Below are positions 7,488 through 16,163 of a DNA stretch of 64,000 nt, piece after piece (within the stretch, counting starts at the first letter, position 1; each line of letters opens with the position of its first letter). The stretch covers positions 496,001 to 560,000 of the forward strand of contig NZ_CP077769.1 in assembly GCF_020386615.1 (NCBI RefSeq), given 5' to 3'. The stretch comes from Chitinophaga pendula. Its GTDB lineage: Bacteria > Bacteroidota > Bacteroidia > Chitinophagales > Chitinophagaceae. The notes below the pieces were generated by a model. The model was given only the letters and a program-made list of their open reading frames with translations, did not search any database and was not told the DNA's origin. The translations under genes and the position numbers were made by a program.

Positions 7488-9413
7488 TTACATAAAATGG
7501 TATCTTACGAAAGCTTCCATGGCAGCGTATTTTTGCAGTCCGAGTGCATCGTAGAGATTGGCGGTATCGGCATTGCGGTCTTCGGCACGTTGCCAGAATT
7601 CGCGGGCATCAGAGCCTTGGAATGGCACTACGTCTTTCTGACTTTGGTGGATGAAGATACCCAGGCGTTTTTGCATGATCTGGTCGGGGCTCATGGGCAC
7701 GGCCATTTCGATTTCGTGGATATCCCATTCCTGCCATGCACCTTTATAGAGCCATACCCAACAGTCTTTCATGAAAGGTTCGTCTTTGAGTCTTTCGAGT
7801 GCTGCGAAGATGATATCGAGACATACTTTGTGTGTACCATGTGGATCGGCGAGGTCGCCGGCGCAGTAGATCTGTTGTGGTTGTACTTTACGGATCAGGT
7901 CTACGGTGAGCTGGATATCTTCTTCACCCATTGGTTTCTTTTCTACGAGGCCTGTTTCGTAGAAGGGCAGGTTCATGAAGTGAATGTTCTCGTCGGGGAT
8001 ACCTACGTATCGGCAGGTAGCTTTTGCTTCACCGCGGCGGATAAGACCTTTGATAGCGCGTATCTCGGGGGTATCTTTCTGGCTGGGCTTTTTGATTTTG
8101 AGGAAAGCCTGTGCGTCGTCGAGTATTTGTGAGCTTTTGCTACGATCGATGTCGAACATGCCTTCGAAGCCTACGGCGAAGTCGATGAAGCGCAGTACAA
8201 ATTCGTCGGTTACGGCGATGTTGCCGCTGGTTTGATAAGCTACGTGTACATCGTGGCCTTGTTCGTGGAGACGAATGAAGGTGCCCCCCATGGAGATGAT
8301 GTCATCATCGGGGTGTGGGGAGAAGATGAGTACGCGTTTTTTGGCCGGTTCGGAGCGTTCGGGGTGGTTAGGCAGGTTAGCGCCTGGTTTACCACCCGGC
8401 CATCCGGTGATGGTATCGCGGATACCGTTGAACTCTTCGATATTGAGTTCGTAGGCAGAACCATATTGAACGATCAGGTCGTTGAGACCATTTTCATTGT
8501 AGTCTTTGTCGGTCAGCATCAGGATGGGCTTGTTCAGCTTCATGGCCAGGCTGGTCACGGCTTTACGGCGCATCTTGGGTGTCCATTCGATATCGCCGGT
8601 GAGCCAGGGTTCGCTGAAGCGGGTAAGTTCCTGTGCGGCTTGTTCGTCGATAACGAATTTACAATCGGGATGTTGTTGGAGGAGGGAAGCAGGTACCTGA
8701 TCGGTGCTGTGTCCTTCTACGGCGCGGCGGACGATCTTGGCTTTGTGTTGTCCCCATGCCATGAGGACGATCTTTTTAGCCTTGAAGATGTTGCTGAGAC
8801 CCATGGTAAGTGCCAGTCTTGGTACCTGGCTCATATTAGGAAAGTCATACGCATTTGCCAGGCGGGTAGAGTTATCCAGTGTTACCAGTCGGGTGTGGGA
8901 ATTGAGATTGGAACCCGGTTCGTTGAAGCCGATGTGTCCATTATTCCCGATACCCAGGATCTGCAGGTCGATGCCCCCTGCGGCTTCCATTCTACGTTCG
9001 TATTCAGCACAATATTCCTTGATTTTCTCCTTTGGTACGGTACCATCGGGGATGAAGTAGTTACCTTCAGGAATGTCGATGTGGTTCAGCAACTGTTCTT
9101 TCATGAACCGGTTATAGCTCTGAAGGGCGTCGTGTTCTATTGGATAATATTCATCCAGGTTGAAGGTAACGACGTTTTTGAAGCTGAGACCTTCTTCTTT
9201 GTGAAGGCGTACGAGTTCGGCATATAGGTATTTGGGGGTGGAACCGGTAGCGAGGCCTAGTACGCAAGTTTCTTTGGCGGCCTGCTTTTCCCGGATAAGT
9301 GCTGCTATTTCTTGCGCAACTGCCTTGGAGCCCTCTTTGGCACCGGGGTGTATCTCCACGGCAATTTGTTCAAAACTGTCAATCAGTTCGATTTCCTGAT
9401 GATTAAACGTCAT
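7488..9413 (-). CDS. nagB: Glucosamine-6-phosphate deaminase fused to a PIG-L/LmbE-type deacetylase
   Basis: 641 residues in two catalytic parts. Residues ~20-275 are a NagB deaminase (LGLATGSTP at 52-60, FNLDEYYP at 84-91, GIGNNGHIGFNEPGS at 154-168), converting GlcN-6-P to Fru-6-P plus ammonia. Residues ~358-600 are a PIG-L-like Zn deacetylase: SPHPDDD at 365-371 and DPHGTH further on supply the usual ligands. A linker of ~80 residues joins them. Plain NagB is about 260 residues; long NagB proteins of this build are known in Bacteroidota. No nagA-type deacetylase is visible in the window. The ATG at 9413 is the first in frame. It completes the catabolism of GlcNAc released by the GH20 and glycosylasparaginase encoded nearby. 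Confidence 0.92.
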   Translation of the reverse strand: MTFNHQEIELIDSFEQIAVEIHPGAKEGSKAVAQEIAALIREKQAAKETCVLGLATGSTPKYLYAELVRLHKEEGLSFKNVVTFNLDEYYPIEHDALQSYNRFMKEQLLNHIDIPEGNYFIPDGTVPKEKIKEYCAEYERRMEAAGGIDLQILGIGNNGHIGFNEPGSNLNSHTRLVTLDNSTRLANAYDFPNMSQVPRLALTMGLSNIFKAKKIVLMAWGQHKAKIVRRAVEGHSTDQVPASLLQQHPDCKFVIDEQAAQELTRFSEPWLTGDIEWTPKMRRKAVTSLAMKLNKPILMLTDKDYNENGLNDLIVQYGSAYELNIEEFNGIRDTITGWPGGKPGANLPNHPERSEPAKKRVLIFSPHPDDDIISMGGTFIRLHEQGHDVHVAYQTSGNIAVTDEFVLRFIDFAVGFEGMFDIDRSKSSQILDDAQAFLKIKKPSQKDTPEIRAIKGLIRRGEAKATCRYVGIPDENIHFMNLPFYETGLVEKKPMGEEDIQLTVDLIRKVQPQQIYCAGDLADPHGTHKVCLDIIFAALERLKDEPFMKDCWVWLYKGAWQEWDIHEIEMAVPMSPDQIMQKRLGIFIHQSQKDVVPFQGSDAREFWQRAEDRNADTANLYDALGLQKYAAMEAFVRYHFM

Positions 9414-10086
9414 GGTACAAGATTTGGATTAGATGCTGTTCAAAAACGAGCCGGAAAATTAAAAAAAATAAGGGTAAGATGCGTAATTTTTTATCTATTA
9501 TTGAATAATTAACCTCGTTCCTGAATGCCGGTTGTTCGCAGTAATACTTAGCCTGATGGCCTGTTATGGGGGTATTCTGTATATTAAAAAGGGTATTATA
9601 TTTAACCAGCTGCAGCCATACTGCTGGCGACGGCTTTAATTTGCATGCCGTCAAAGGGATATAACATTAAAGTTGTAGAGGATTAATGTTAGTTCTGTAT
9701 AACTTCACCACATAGTTTAACTATTAAATCAAAAGCTGAACCTGAATTTAAATAGCCAAAATCTAGAGTTGAGTTTCCTGCATTTATAATTGACTTTGTG
9801 ATATGGTGCTACAATATTGGGGTTGCTATTATTAGGCAGAGGAGTCCGATGTTTGTGTTCCATCTGCTGTAGCTATTAGTAATTGTTTTGCTTTTACCCT
9901 GTCTTTAAGGTGTCTGTTATGAAAACCGCCCGCACGACACCCATTACAGACGGTATTTATTCTGGTGCGTTATACGCATACATATTTCCGGTGCACAATG
10001 ATTGGATTGGCCATGTGGATGGTATATGGCTACGTCTGTCATTGACGGCCAGGTGAATGAGTACTTTTTATCAATCAATAAAAAAA
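9414..10086. other. 673-bp intergenic region with several inverted repeats, upstream of nagB (minus) and susC (plus)
   Basis: No convincing gene. It contains inverted repeats CCAGC/GCTGG (9606-9627), GACGGC/GCCGTC (9629-9652), TAACATTAA/TTAATGTTA (9662-9691) and ATAGTT/AACTAT (9712-9724). No good TAnnTTTG box was found. The susC side is unusually long, consistent with a regulated promoter or a structured 5' leader. Confidence 0.5.
9662..9691. promoter_or_regulatory. Inverted repeat TAACATTAA-N12-TTAATGTTA
   Basis: Nine-base perfect arms separated by 12 nt, about 400 bp before the second susC and 250 bp before nagB. The size and AT-rich arms fit a dimeric regulator site rather than an intrinsic terminator, since there is no T run. 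Confidence 0.4.
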
Positions 10087-13000
10087 ATGAAGATCGCTAT
10101 GAAAAGAAGGTTATTCCTGTGGCTGCTTGCAGTCACCAGCGTGTTGACCGCCACAGCGCAAACCAGGACGGTCACCGGGAAGGTGACGGATGCGGGTAAT
10201 GGTACGCCACTACCGGGTGTTACTGTCCGCATTAAAAGTGGATCGGGGGGAACGATCACTAACGCTAATGGGGAGTACAAATTGAATATTGCCGATCAGG
10301 AGGCAACGCTGGATTTCAGTTTTACCGGTTATCTCAACAAGCAGGTACCCCTTGCCGGTAAAACGGTATTGAATGTTGCGCTCAGTACAGACAACAAGCA
10401 GCTGGATGAAGTAGTGGTGGTAGGTTATGGTACACAGGAGCGTCGTGATGTGACGGGATCGGTGGGTAAGGTAAAAGGTGACCAGTTGAAGAACCTGGCT
10501 ACCTCCAGTTTTGACCGTCAGCTGGCCGGACAGGTGACCGGGGTGCAGGTAACAGTACCCAGCGGGGTGCTTGGACAGCCTGCACGTATCCGTATCCGTG
10601 GTGTCAGCTCTATTTCCAGCAGCTCCGAACCCTTGTATGTAGTAGACGGAGTGCCTTATATTTCCGGTGATCAGGGTGGTTCTTCCCCCACTGGTAACTC
10701 CTACGTTTATTATAACCCATTAGGAGATATCAATCCAAATGATATTGAAAGTGTGGAAGTGCTCAAAGACGGTGCAGCGACGGCTATTTACGGTTCTCGG
10801 GCATCCAATGGGGTGGTGCTGATCACCACTAAAAAAGGTAAGCTGGGCCGTGCGCGTCTTACCTATGATGGATGGCTGGCAGCAGCGACACCTTCGAAAA
10901 GGTTTAACCTGATGAATGCAGATGAATTCATCAAACTGACCAATGAGAAACTGAGGAACGTAGGTGCGAAGGAGGAAGCATTTCCTACCCTGGATCCTTC
11001 CGGCAAACCATATGATACGGATTGGCAGGATATCGTGATGCGTACTGGTTTTCAGCAGAACCATGCATTGTCCCTGAGCGGCGCTACCGAGCAGACCAAT
11101 TATTTCTTTTCTCTGGGTTACAGTAACCTGGCAGGTATATCAGTAGGTAATGATCAGCAGCGTTACAGTGCACGTGCGAAAGTAGAGCAGAAAGCTTTCG
11201 ACCGTGTGACGGTGGGTGTCAACGTAGCGGTGACGCATACGACAGATAATGGTTTCAATGCTAATACGAATGCTTTGTCAGGTAATATTGGTGGTGCTAT
11301 TCGTATGTTCCCGAATGTACCTGCCATGTTACCAGACGGATCTTATAACCTGAGCGCGGACCAGCAGCGACTGGGCCGTGGCGCTAATACCAAAGAGATC
11401 GACGATAACTATACTAACCTTAAATATGTATTGGATCATAACGTATTCCGTAACCGGAGCCTGAATATTACGGGTAACACGTTCGCGAATGTGGAGATCA
11501 TCAAGGGATTGAACTTCCGTACGCAGATCGGTATCAACAGTCTGAATGTGGAATACTACCGTTACTGGGATCCGCTGCATGGAGATGGACGTGGTACCAA
11601 TGGCAGTACTGCGCAGTATTCACTGCCACAGTTCCGTTACAACTGGCAGAATACGTTGAGTTTTAACCGTTCTTTCGGTGTACATAAAGTAGGCGCAGTG
11701 GCGGGTCTGGAGTATCAGAAATCCCGTGCCCGCTTTTTCTTTGCGGAAGGTACGGACATGTCCAATCCATTCTTTGGCGGACAGAACCTGATCTCCGATG
11801 TATGGGCGACGGGGCGTATAGGTGGTAGCGTTATAGAGAAGGCATTCCAGTCAGTATTTGCAAGAGCTAACTACTCCTTTAACGATCGTTACCTGATCAG
11901 CGCAACTATCCGCCACGATAAGATCTCTGATCTGCCGGCAGGCCGGCAGGGTGTTACTTTACCTGGTGCTTCTGTCGGATGGCGTATCTCTCAGGAGCAA
12001 TTCTTCCGTAATGCTTCCGGTCTGCGGTTTATCAGCGACCTGAAACTGCGTGGTGGTTTTGCGAAAGTCGGTAACGTAGAGATAGGCGATTATCCTTACG
12101 CCGGTATCTATAAAGCGGTGCGTTATGGAGAATTGGGTGGTATGCAGTTTGGACAGATATTTAACCCGAACCTCTCTTTTGAGACCAGTAAAAAAGTGAA
12201 TATAGGTCTGGATGTAGCTTTCCTGGATGATCGTATACAATTTACTGCTGAGTATTTCCGTAATGATATCGACAACCTGATCCTGGCAGCACCGGTACCT
12301 CCATCCCTGGGTGTACCTAAGAACCAGATCAATATGAATATCGGTAAGATGTATAACCAAGGGGTAGAATTCTCTGCCAGCGGTAGCGTCTTCAACCGCG
12401 GTGCTTTCCGTTGGAATGTCAATGCTAACTTCACGATGGTGAAAAACCGGGTAACGCAGTTGGCTAACGGTAATGCGGATATCGTGGATGCTTATAACAT
12501 CACTCGTGTAGGAGAGTCCATCGGTACTTTCTTCGGCTTTAAGTCTGCGGGTGTAAATCCGGCCAATGGATTTGCGCTCTGGGAAAAGGCAGACGGCAGT
12601 ATTATCCAGGGTGTGATCGCTCCTAACGGTACCAGCAGCTATGCCAAATACGATCCTTCCAAACCGGCTGACATTTCGCAAAGTGCGGCGGGGCTGACTT
12701 TTGCTGATAAACGTATCCTGGGACAAGCGAATCCTACCTGGTACGGTGGTCTTACCAACTCTTTTGCCTATAAAAACTTTGACCTGAGTATTGCCTTGGT
12801 ATTCTCTGGAGGTAATAAGGTATACAATGCTACACGTCAGGAATCGCTGACCAACATGAAGTTCCAGAACGGTGGTCGCGAACTGCTAGACCGCTGGACC
12901 ACACCTGGTCAACAGACAGACGTGCCGAAAGTATTTTACGGTAGTGGCGCCGGTAACTTCATCAACCAGAACGGTAGTGCCAACAGCCGCTTCCTGGAGA

Positions 13001-13275
13001 ATGGCAACTTCCTCCGTGCACAGAATATCAGCCTCGGTTATAACCTGCCGGCTTCTTTACTCGGCAGAGCGAAGATCAGCAGCCTGAGAATATATGCGCA
13101 GGTACAGAATGCGTTCATCATCACCAGCTATTCCGGTCTGGATCCGGAGCTGAACAGCTATGCGCTGGCCAGTGGTGCCACCACCAATGGTCTTGCTAAC
13201 CGCCAGCCTGGTATCGACTGGAACGCCAATCCTATACCGCGTACTTATACATTTGGTATCAACCTGGGACTTTAA
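10087..13275 (+). CDS. susC: SusC/RagA-family TonB-linked outer membrane transporter
   Basis: 1062 residues from the ATG at 10087, which follows an A-rich stretch and gives a compact signal peptide (MKRRLFLWLLAVTSVLTATA); an upstream ATG at 10057 adds ten poor residues. Regulatory-like beta domain (VTGKVTDAGNGTPLPGVTV), plug (LDEVVVVGYGTQERRDVTGS; PLYVVDGVPYI; VEVLKDGAATAIYGSRASNG) and barrel to a terminal YTFGINLGL strand are all present. It pairs with the SusD 6 bp downstream. A short Pro-Ala-Gly-Arg-Gln insertion encoded by a palindrome at 11932-11949 interrupts a barrel loop. The nearest enzymes suggest glycan uptake, but GH20/GH92 are on the other strand behind a terminator. Confidence 0.93.
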   Translation: MKIAMKRRLFLWLLAVTSVLTATAQTRTVTGKVTDAGNGTPLPGVTVRIKSGSGGTITNANGEYKLNIADQEATLDFSFTGYLNKQVPLAGKTVLNVALSTDNKQLDEVVVVGYGTQERRDVTGSVGKVKGDQLKNLATSSFDRQLAGQVTGVQVTVPSGVLGQPARIRIRGVSSISSSSEPLYVVDGVPYISGDQGGSSPTGNSYVYYNPLGDINPNDIESVEVLKDGAATAIYGSRASNGVVLITTKKGKLGRARLTYDGWLAAATPSKRFNLMNADEFIKLTNEKLRNVGAKEEAFPTLDPSGKPYDTDWQDIVMRTGFQQNHALSLSGATEQTNYFFSLGYSNLAGISVGNDQQRYSARAKVEQKAFDRVTVGVNVAVTHTTDNGFNANTNALSGNIGGAIRMFPNVPAMLPDGSYNLSADQQRLGRGANTKEIDDNYTNLKYVLDHNVFRNRSLNITGNTFANVEIIKGLNFRTQIGINSLNVEYYRYWDPLHGDGRGTNGSTAQYSLPQFRYNWQNTLSFNRSFGVHKVGAVAGLEYQKSRARFFFAEGTDMSNPFFGGQNLISDVWATGRIGGSVIEKAFQSVFARANYSFNDRYLISATIRHDKISDLPAGRQGVTLPGASVGWRISQEQFFRNASGLRFISDLKLRGGFAKVGNVEIGDYPYAGIYKAVRYGELGGMQFGQIFNPNLSFETSKKVNIGLDVAFLDDRIQFTAEYFRNDIDNLILAAPVPPSLGVPKNQINMNIGKMYNQGVEFSASGSVFNRGAFRWNVNANFTMVKNRVTQLANGNADIVDAYNITRVGESIGTFFGFKSAGVNPANGFALWEKADGSIIQGVIAPNGTSSYAKYDPSKPADISQSAAGLTFADKRILGQANPTWYGGLTNSFAYKNFDLSIALVFSGGNKVYNATRQESLTNMKFQNGGRELLDRWTTPGQQTDVPKVFYGSGAGNFINQNGSANSRFLENGNFLRAQNISLGYNLPASLLGRAKISSLRIYAQVQNAFIITSYSGLDPELNSYALASGATTNGLANRQPGIDWNANPIPRTYTFGINLGL
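11932..11949. repeat. Palindrome CTGCCGGC-AG-GCCGGCAG inserted in susC
   Basis: Eight-base perfect arms around a 2-nt centre, very GC-rich compared with its surroundings and in frame, encoding the stretch LPAGRQG where related SusC loops have no such sequence. It looks like a small mobile palindromic element tolerated in a surface loop. Confidence 0.55.
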
Positions 13276-13281
13276 AAATTT

Positions 13282-14898
13282 ATGGTCATGAAAAGTATCT
13301 TACATCAATCATATACGATCGGTAAAGTGGTAGTAGCTTCCCTGCTGATCACTTCCGTATTCGGTATCTCTTCCTGTAAAAAATTCACTGAGCTGAATCC
13401 TATCAACGGGCAGGCACAGGAAGATGCATTTAAAACACCCGCCAATATAGAGTTGGTGATGCAGGGTGTATATGAAGCAGCTGCTATCGGCTCTTATAAC
13501 AACGATAAGCTGGCGGCACGTGGTTATCCTTTCGGTGCTGCTGCTATCCAGCAAGGTGAAATGAGAGGAGAGGATATGCTGAACATCGATCAGTTCTTCG
13601 CGATCACTTATGAAGGCGGTTACAACCCGGCTTCCGCCAACAATAACAACCATTGGTTCAACCTGTATGCCTTAATCAATCAGGCCAATATCCTGATAGA
13701 AGGTGTAAAAGGTGCTGGTAGTAAAGGCATCATTACAGCTGACCAGGCGAAAGTGTATGAGGCGGAGGCACGTTTTCTCAGGGCATTGTCTGTACATGAA
13801 CTGCTGATCCACTTCTCCCGTCCATTTGCCGATGGTGCCGGTAATAAACTGGGCGTACCCTATCGTACAAGGGCGGTTACCAATATCGATGCTATCAACG
13901 AAGAGGCCAAGATGCCACGGGGAACGGTAGCAGAAGACTATACTAAAATACTGGAAGACCTGGACTATGCGGAGACTAATCTACCGGATGTACAGACCAA
14001 AGGGTTCTCCAGGGCTACCAAAGGAGCGGCTATTGCTTTGAAGATCCGTATCAAACAGCATAAGGCAGATTGGCCTGCTGTGATTGCAGAAGGAGCCAAA
14101 CTGGGTACGGCAGGTACAGGCGCTACCTTTACCAGCCCGATCGGTGCTTACCGGCTGACGGATGATCCTGCTGGTCCTTTTGCCAATTTCAAGAGCAATT
14201 CAGAGTCTATCTTTTCTATTGCCAACGGGCCTTTGTCCAACGGCGGTACCAATGGCTCTCTAGCTGGCATGTTCGGTCCCGGCGACCGTGGTGCGCGTGG
14301 CCTGGTAGCGACCAGCCCCATCCTGTATAATGCCTCCTTCTGGGTAGCGGGCGACAAACGTCGTGAGCTGATGCAGGTGCGTCAGGAAAAAGGTGCTAAA
14401 TACTATTTTAACTTCAAGTACCGTGACTATACGAACAAAACGGATTGGGCACCTATTATGCGTTATGCGGAGGTGTTGCTGAACGTGGCGGAAGCGTATG
14501 CTAGAACCGGCAATAATGCACAGGCACTCAAACTGCTTAACGCTGTAAGAGACCGTTCCGTACCTGCAGATAAACGCTTTACGACTGCTCCGGCCGACCT
14601 GATACTGGCGATATTGAATGAACGCCGTATTGAGTTCACAGGAGAAGGCCGTCGTTGGGCGGATCTTCATCGTCTGGCGCTGGACCCTGTGTATGGTACC
14701 AATGGTATCCCTGCTAAGTTAAAGGCATCCCAACTGGTGAAAGATGGGACTGACTACAACTTCGTAACCCCACCTACTTTCACCGGCGTAGGTGTACCTA
14801 AATTTGACTATGATAACTATCGCTTCCTCTGGCCTTTGCCAACAGAAGAAGTAGCGGCTAACCCGGTACTGCGTGCACAGCAGAATCCTGGTTACTAG
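13282..14898 (+). CDS. susD: SusD/RagB-family nutrient-binding outer membrane lipoprotein
   Basis: 538 residues. The signal peptide is long (about 31 residues) and ends in a lipobox ISSC. The SusD fold is supported by VYEAEARFLRALSVHELLIH in the N-terminal helical half, and by APIMRYAEVLLNVAEAYART, ILNERRIEFTGEGRRWADLH and the closing WPLPTEEVAANPVL that family members share. It starts 6 bp after the susC stop, so the two are translationally linked, and is followed by the terminator at 14922-14960. An alternative ATG two codons later (13288) cannot be excluded. Confidence 0.92.
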   Translation: MVMKSILHQSYTIGKVVVASLLITSVFGISSCKKFTELNPINGQAQEDAFKTPANIELVMQGVYEAAAIGSYNNDKLAARGYPFGAAAIQQGEMRGEDMLNIDQFFAITYEGGYNPASANNNNHWFNLYALINQANILIEGVKGAGSKGIITADQAKVYEAEARFLRALSVHELLIHFSRPFADGAGNKLGVPYRTRAVTNIDAINEEAKMPRGTVAEDYTKILEDLDYAETNLPDVQTKGFSRATKGAAIALKIRIKQHKADWPAVIAEGAKLGTAGTGATFTSPIGAYRLTDDPAGPFANFKSNSESIFSIANGPLSNGGTNGSLAGMFGPGDRGARGLVATSPILYNASFWVAGDKRRELMQVRQEKGAKYYFNFKYRDYTNKTDWAPIMRYAEVLLNVAEAYARTGNNAQALKLLNAVRDRSVPADKRFTTAPADLILAILNERRIEFTGEGRRWADLHRLALDPVYGTNGIPAKLKASQLVKDGTDYNFVTPPTFTGVGVPKFDYDNYRFLWPLPTEEVAANPVLRAQQNPGY

Positions 14899-14921
14899 TT
14901 GCTGCATGATCTTTTTACATT

Positions 14922-14960
14922 ACAAGAGAGGCTACCTGTCAGGAGCCTCTCTTGTGTTTT
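14922..14960 (+). terminator. Terminator after second susCD
   Basis: A 12-bp perfect stem ACAAGAGAGGCT / AGCCTCTCTTGT, loop of 10 nt, then GTTTT. Confidence 0.85.
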
Positions 14961-15057
14961 AACATTATCAAGCCGATATTTGTATATAGCAATAGCAGCC
15001 TGCTGCCAATAGGCTGATGAGTAATCCGATTATTAACCATATTAAAGTGAAAGGAAA

Positions 15058-16095
15058 ATGGAATACAGGCAATTAGGTTCATCCGGACTCTTCGTACCGG
15101 TATTATGTTTTGGCACCGGTACTTTCGGCGGTGGAGATAAATTTTTTAAAGCTTGGGGGAGCACAGAAGTGAAAGAAGCTACCCGGCTGGTAGACCTTTG
15201 TATGGAAGCTGGTGTTAATTTCTTCGATACTGCGGATATTTATTCCCAGGGGCTATCTGAAGAGATCCTGGGTAAGGCAATAGCAGGCCGTCGAGATAAA
15301 ACGATCCTTTCTACGAAAGCGACCTTTGCCTTTGGAGAAGGTCCCAATAGCCAGGGGTCTTCCCGATTTCGCCTGCTTCAACAGGTAGAAGGGAGCCTGA
15401 GAAGGCTGGGAACCGACTATATCGATATCTATCATATGCATGGTTTTGACGGTAACACTGCGATAGAGGAAACGCTGCGTACATTGGATGATCTGATCCA
15501 GAGTGGTAAAGTGCGCTATATTGCCTGCTCTAACTTCTCCGGCTGGCATCTGATGAAAGCGTTGAGTATCTCTGACCGTTATGGCTGGAATCGTTATATT
15601 GCCCACCAGGTATATTATGCGCTGACCAACCGTGAATATGAATGGGAGCTGATGCCGTTGGGACTCGATCAGAAAGTAGGTAGTCTTATCTGGAGTCCGC
15701 TTGCCGGGGGCCGTTTGGGTGGTAAATACAGCCGCAACAAGCCGTTACCGAATAGCGGCCGTGTCGCTGAGGGAGGGAGTCCGGTACCAGGAGAAGTGGT
15801 TGCTGACGAACATCTTTTCCGTATTACCGACGCATTGGAAGCGCTTTCAGCAGAGACGGGTAAGTCAGTTGCACAGATTGCTATCAACTGGTTGTTGCAG
15901 CGTCCTACGGTATCCAGCATTATCATCGGTGCGCGTAATGAAGAGCAATTACAGCAGAACCTGGCGGCAGTAGGATGGAATCTTACTACAGAACAGGTAA
16001 AACGGCTGGATGATGCCAGCGAAGTATCCCCTATCTATCCATACTGGCATCAGCGGGAGCGACTTGCATTGAATCCTATTCCGAAATTCTACTAA
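15058..16095 (+). CDS. Aldo/keto reductase
   Basis: 345 residues, ordinary AKR length. It opens MEYRQLGSSGLFVPVLCFGTG-like; the catalytic Asp/Tyr region is NFFDTADIYSQG, the Lys is in TILSTKATF, and the His in YIDIYHMHGFD. The C-terminal SSIIIGARNEEQLQQNLAA binds NADPH phosphate in relatives. It reduces or oxidises an aldehyde, ketone or sugar with NADP(H); the substrate is not readable. It is monocistronic between two terminators (14922-14960 and 16108-16144). Confidence 0.9.
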   Translation: MEYRQLGSSGLFVPVLCFGTGTFGGGDKFFKAWGSTEVKEATRLVDLCMEAGVNFFDTADIYSQGLSEEILGKAIAGRRDKTILSTKATFAFGEGPNSQGSSRFRLLQQVEGSLRRLGTDYIDIYHMHGFDGNTAIEETLRTLDDLIQSGKVRYIACSNFSGWHLMKALSISDRYGWNRYIAHQVYYALTNREYEWELMPLGLDQKVGSLIWSPLAGGRLGGKYSRNKPLPNSGRVAEGGSPVPGEVVADEHLFRITDALEALSAETGKSVAQIAINWLLQRPTVSSIIIGARNEEQLQQNLAAVGWNLTTEQVKRLDDASEVSPIYPYWHQRERLALNPIPKFY

Positions 16096-16107
16096 CCCGT
16101 TTTATAT

Positions 16108-16144
16108 AAAAAGGGCTGTCTTAATTGTTAAGACAGCCCTTTTG
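16108..16144. terminator. Bidirectional terminator between aldo/keto reductase and GH20
   Basis: Convergent genes share a hairpin with 14-bp arms AAAGGGCTGTCTTA / TAAGACAGCCCTTT and a 4-nt loop, with T-rich flanks on both strands. Confidence 0.9.
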
Positions 16145-16163
16145 TTTGGGTATTATTGTTCTA

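Noticed and set aside
8232..9227. 331-codon open frame on the plus strand
   Set aside because: Antisense shadow of the nagB gene; composition follows nagB codons and no family motif is present.
9403..9654. 83-codon minus-strand frame upstream of nagB
   Set aside because: It overlaps the nagB start, has no recognisable feature, and crosses several inverted repeats.
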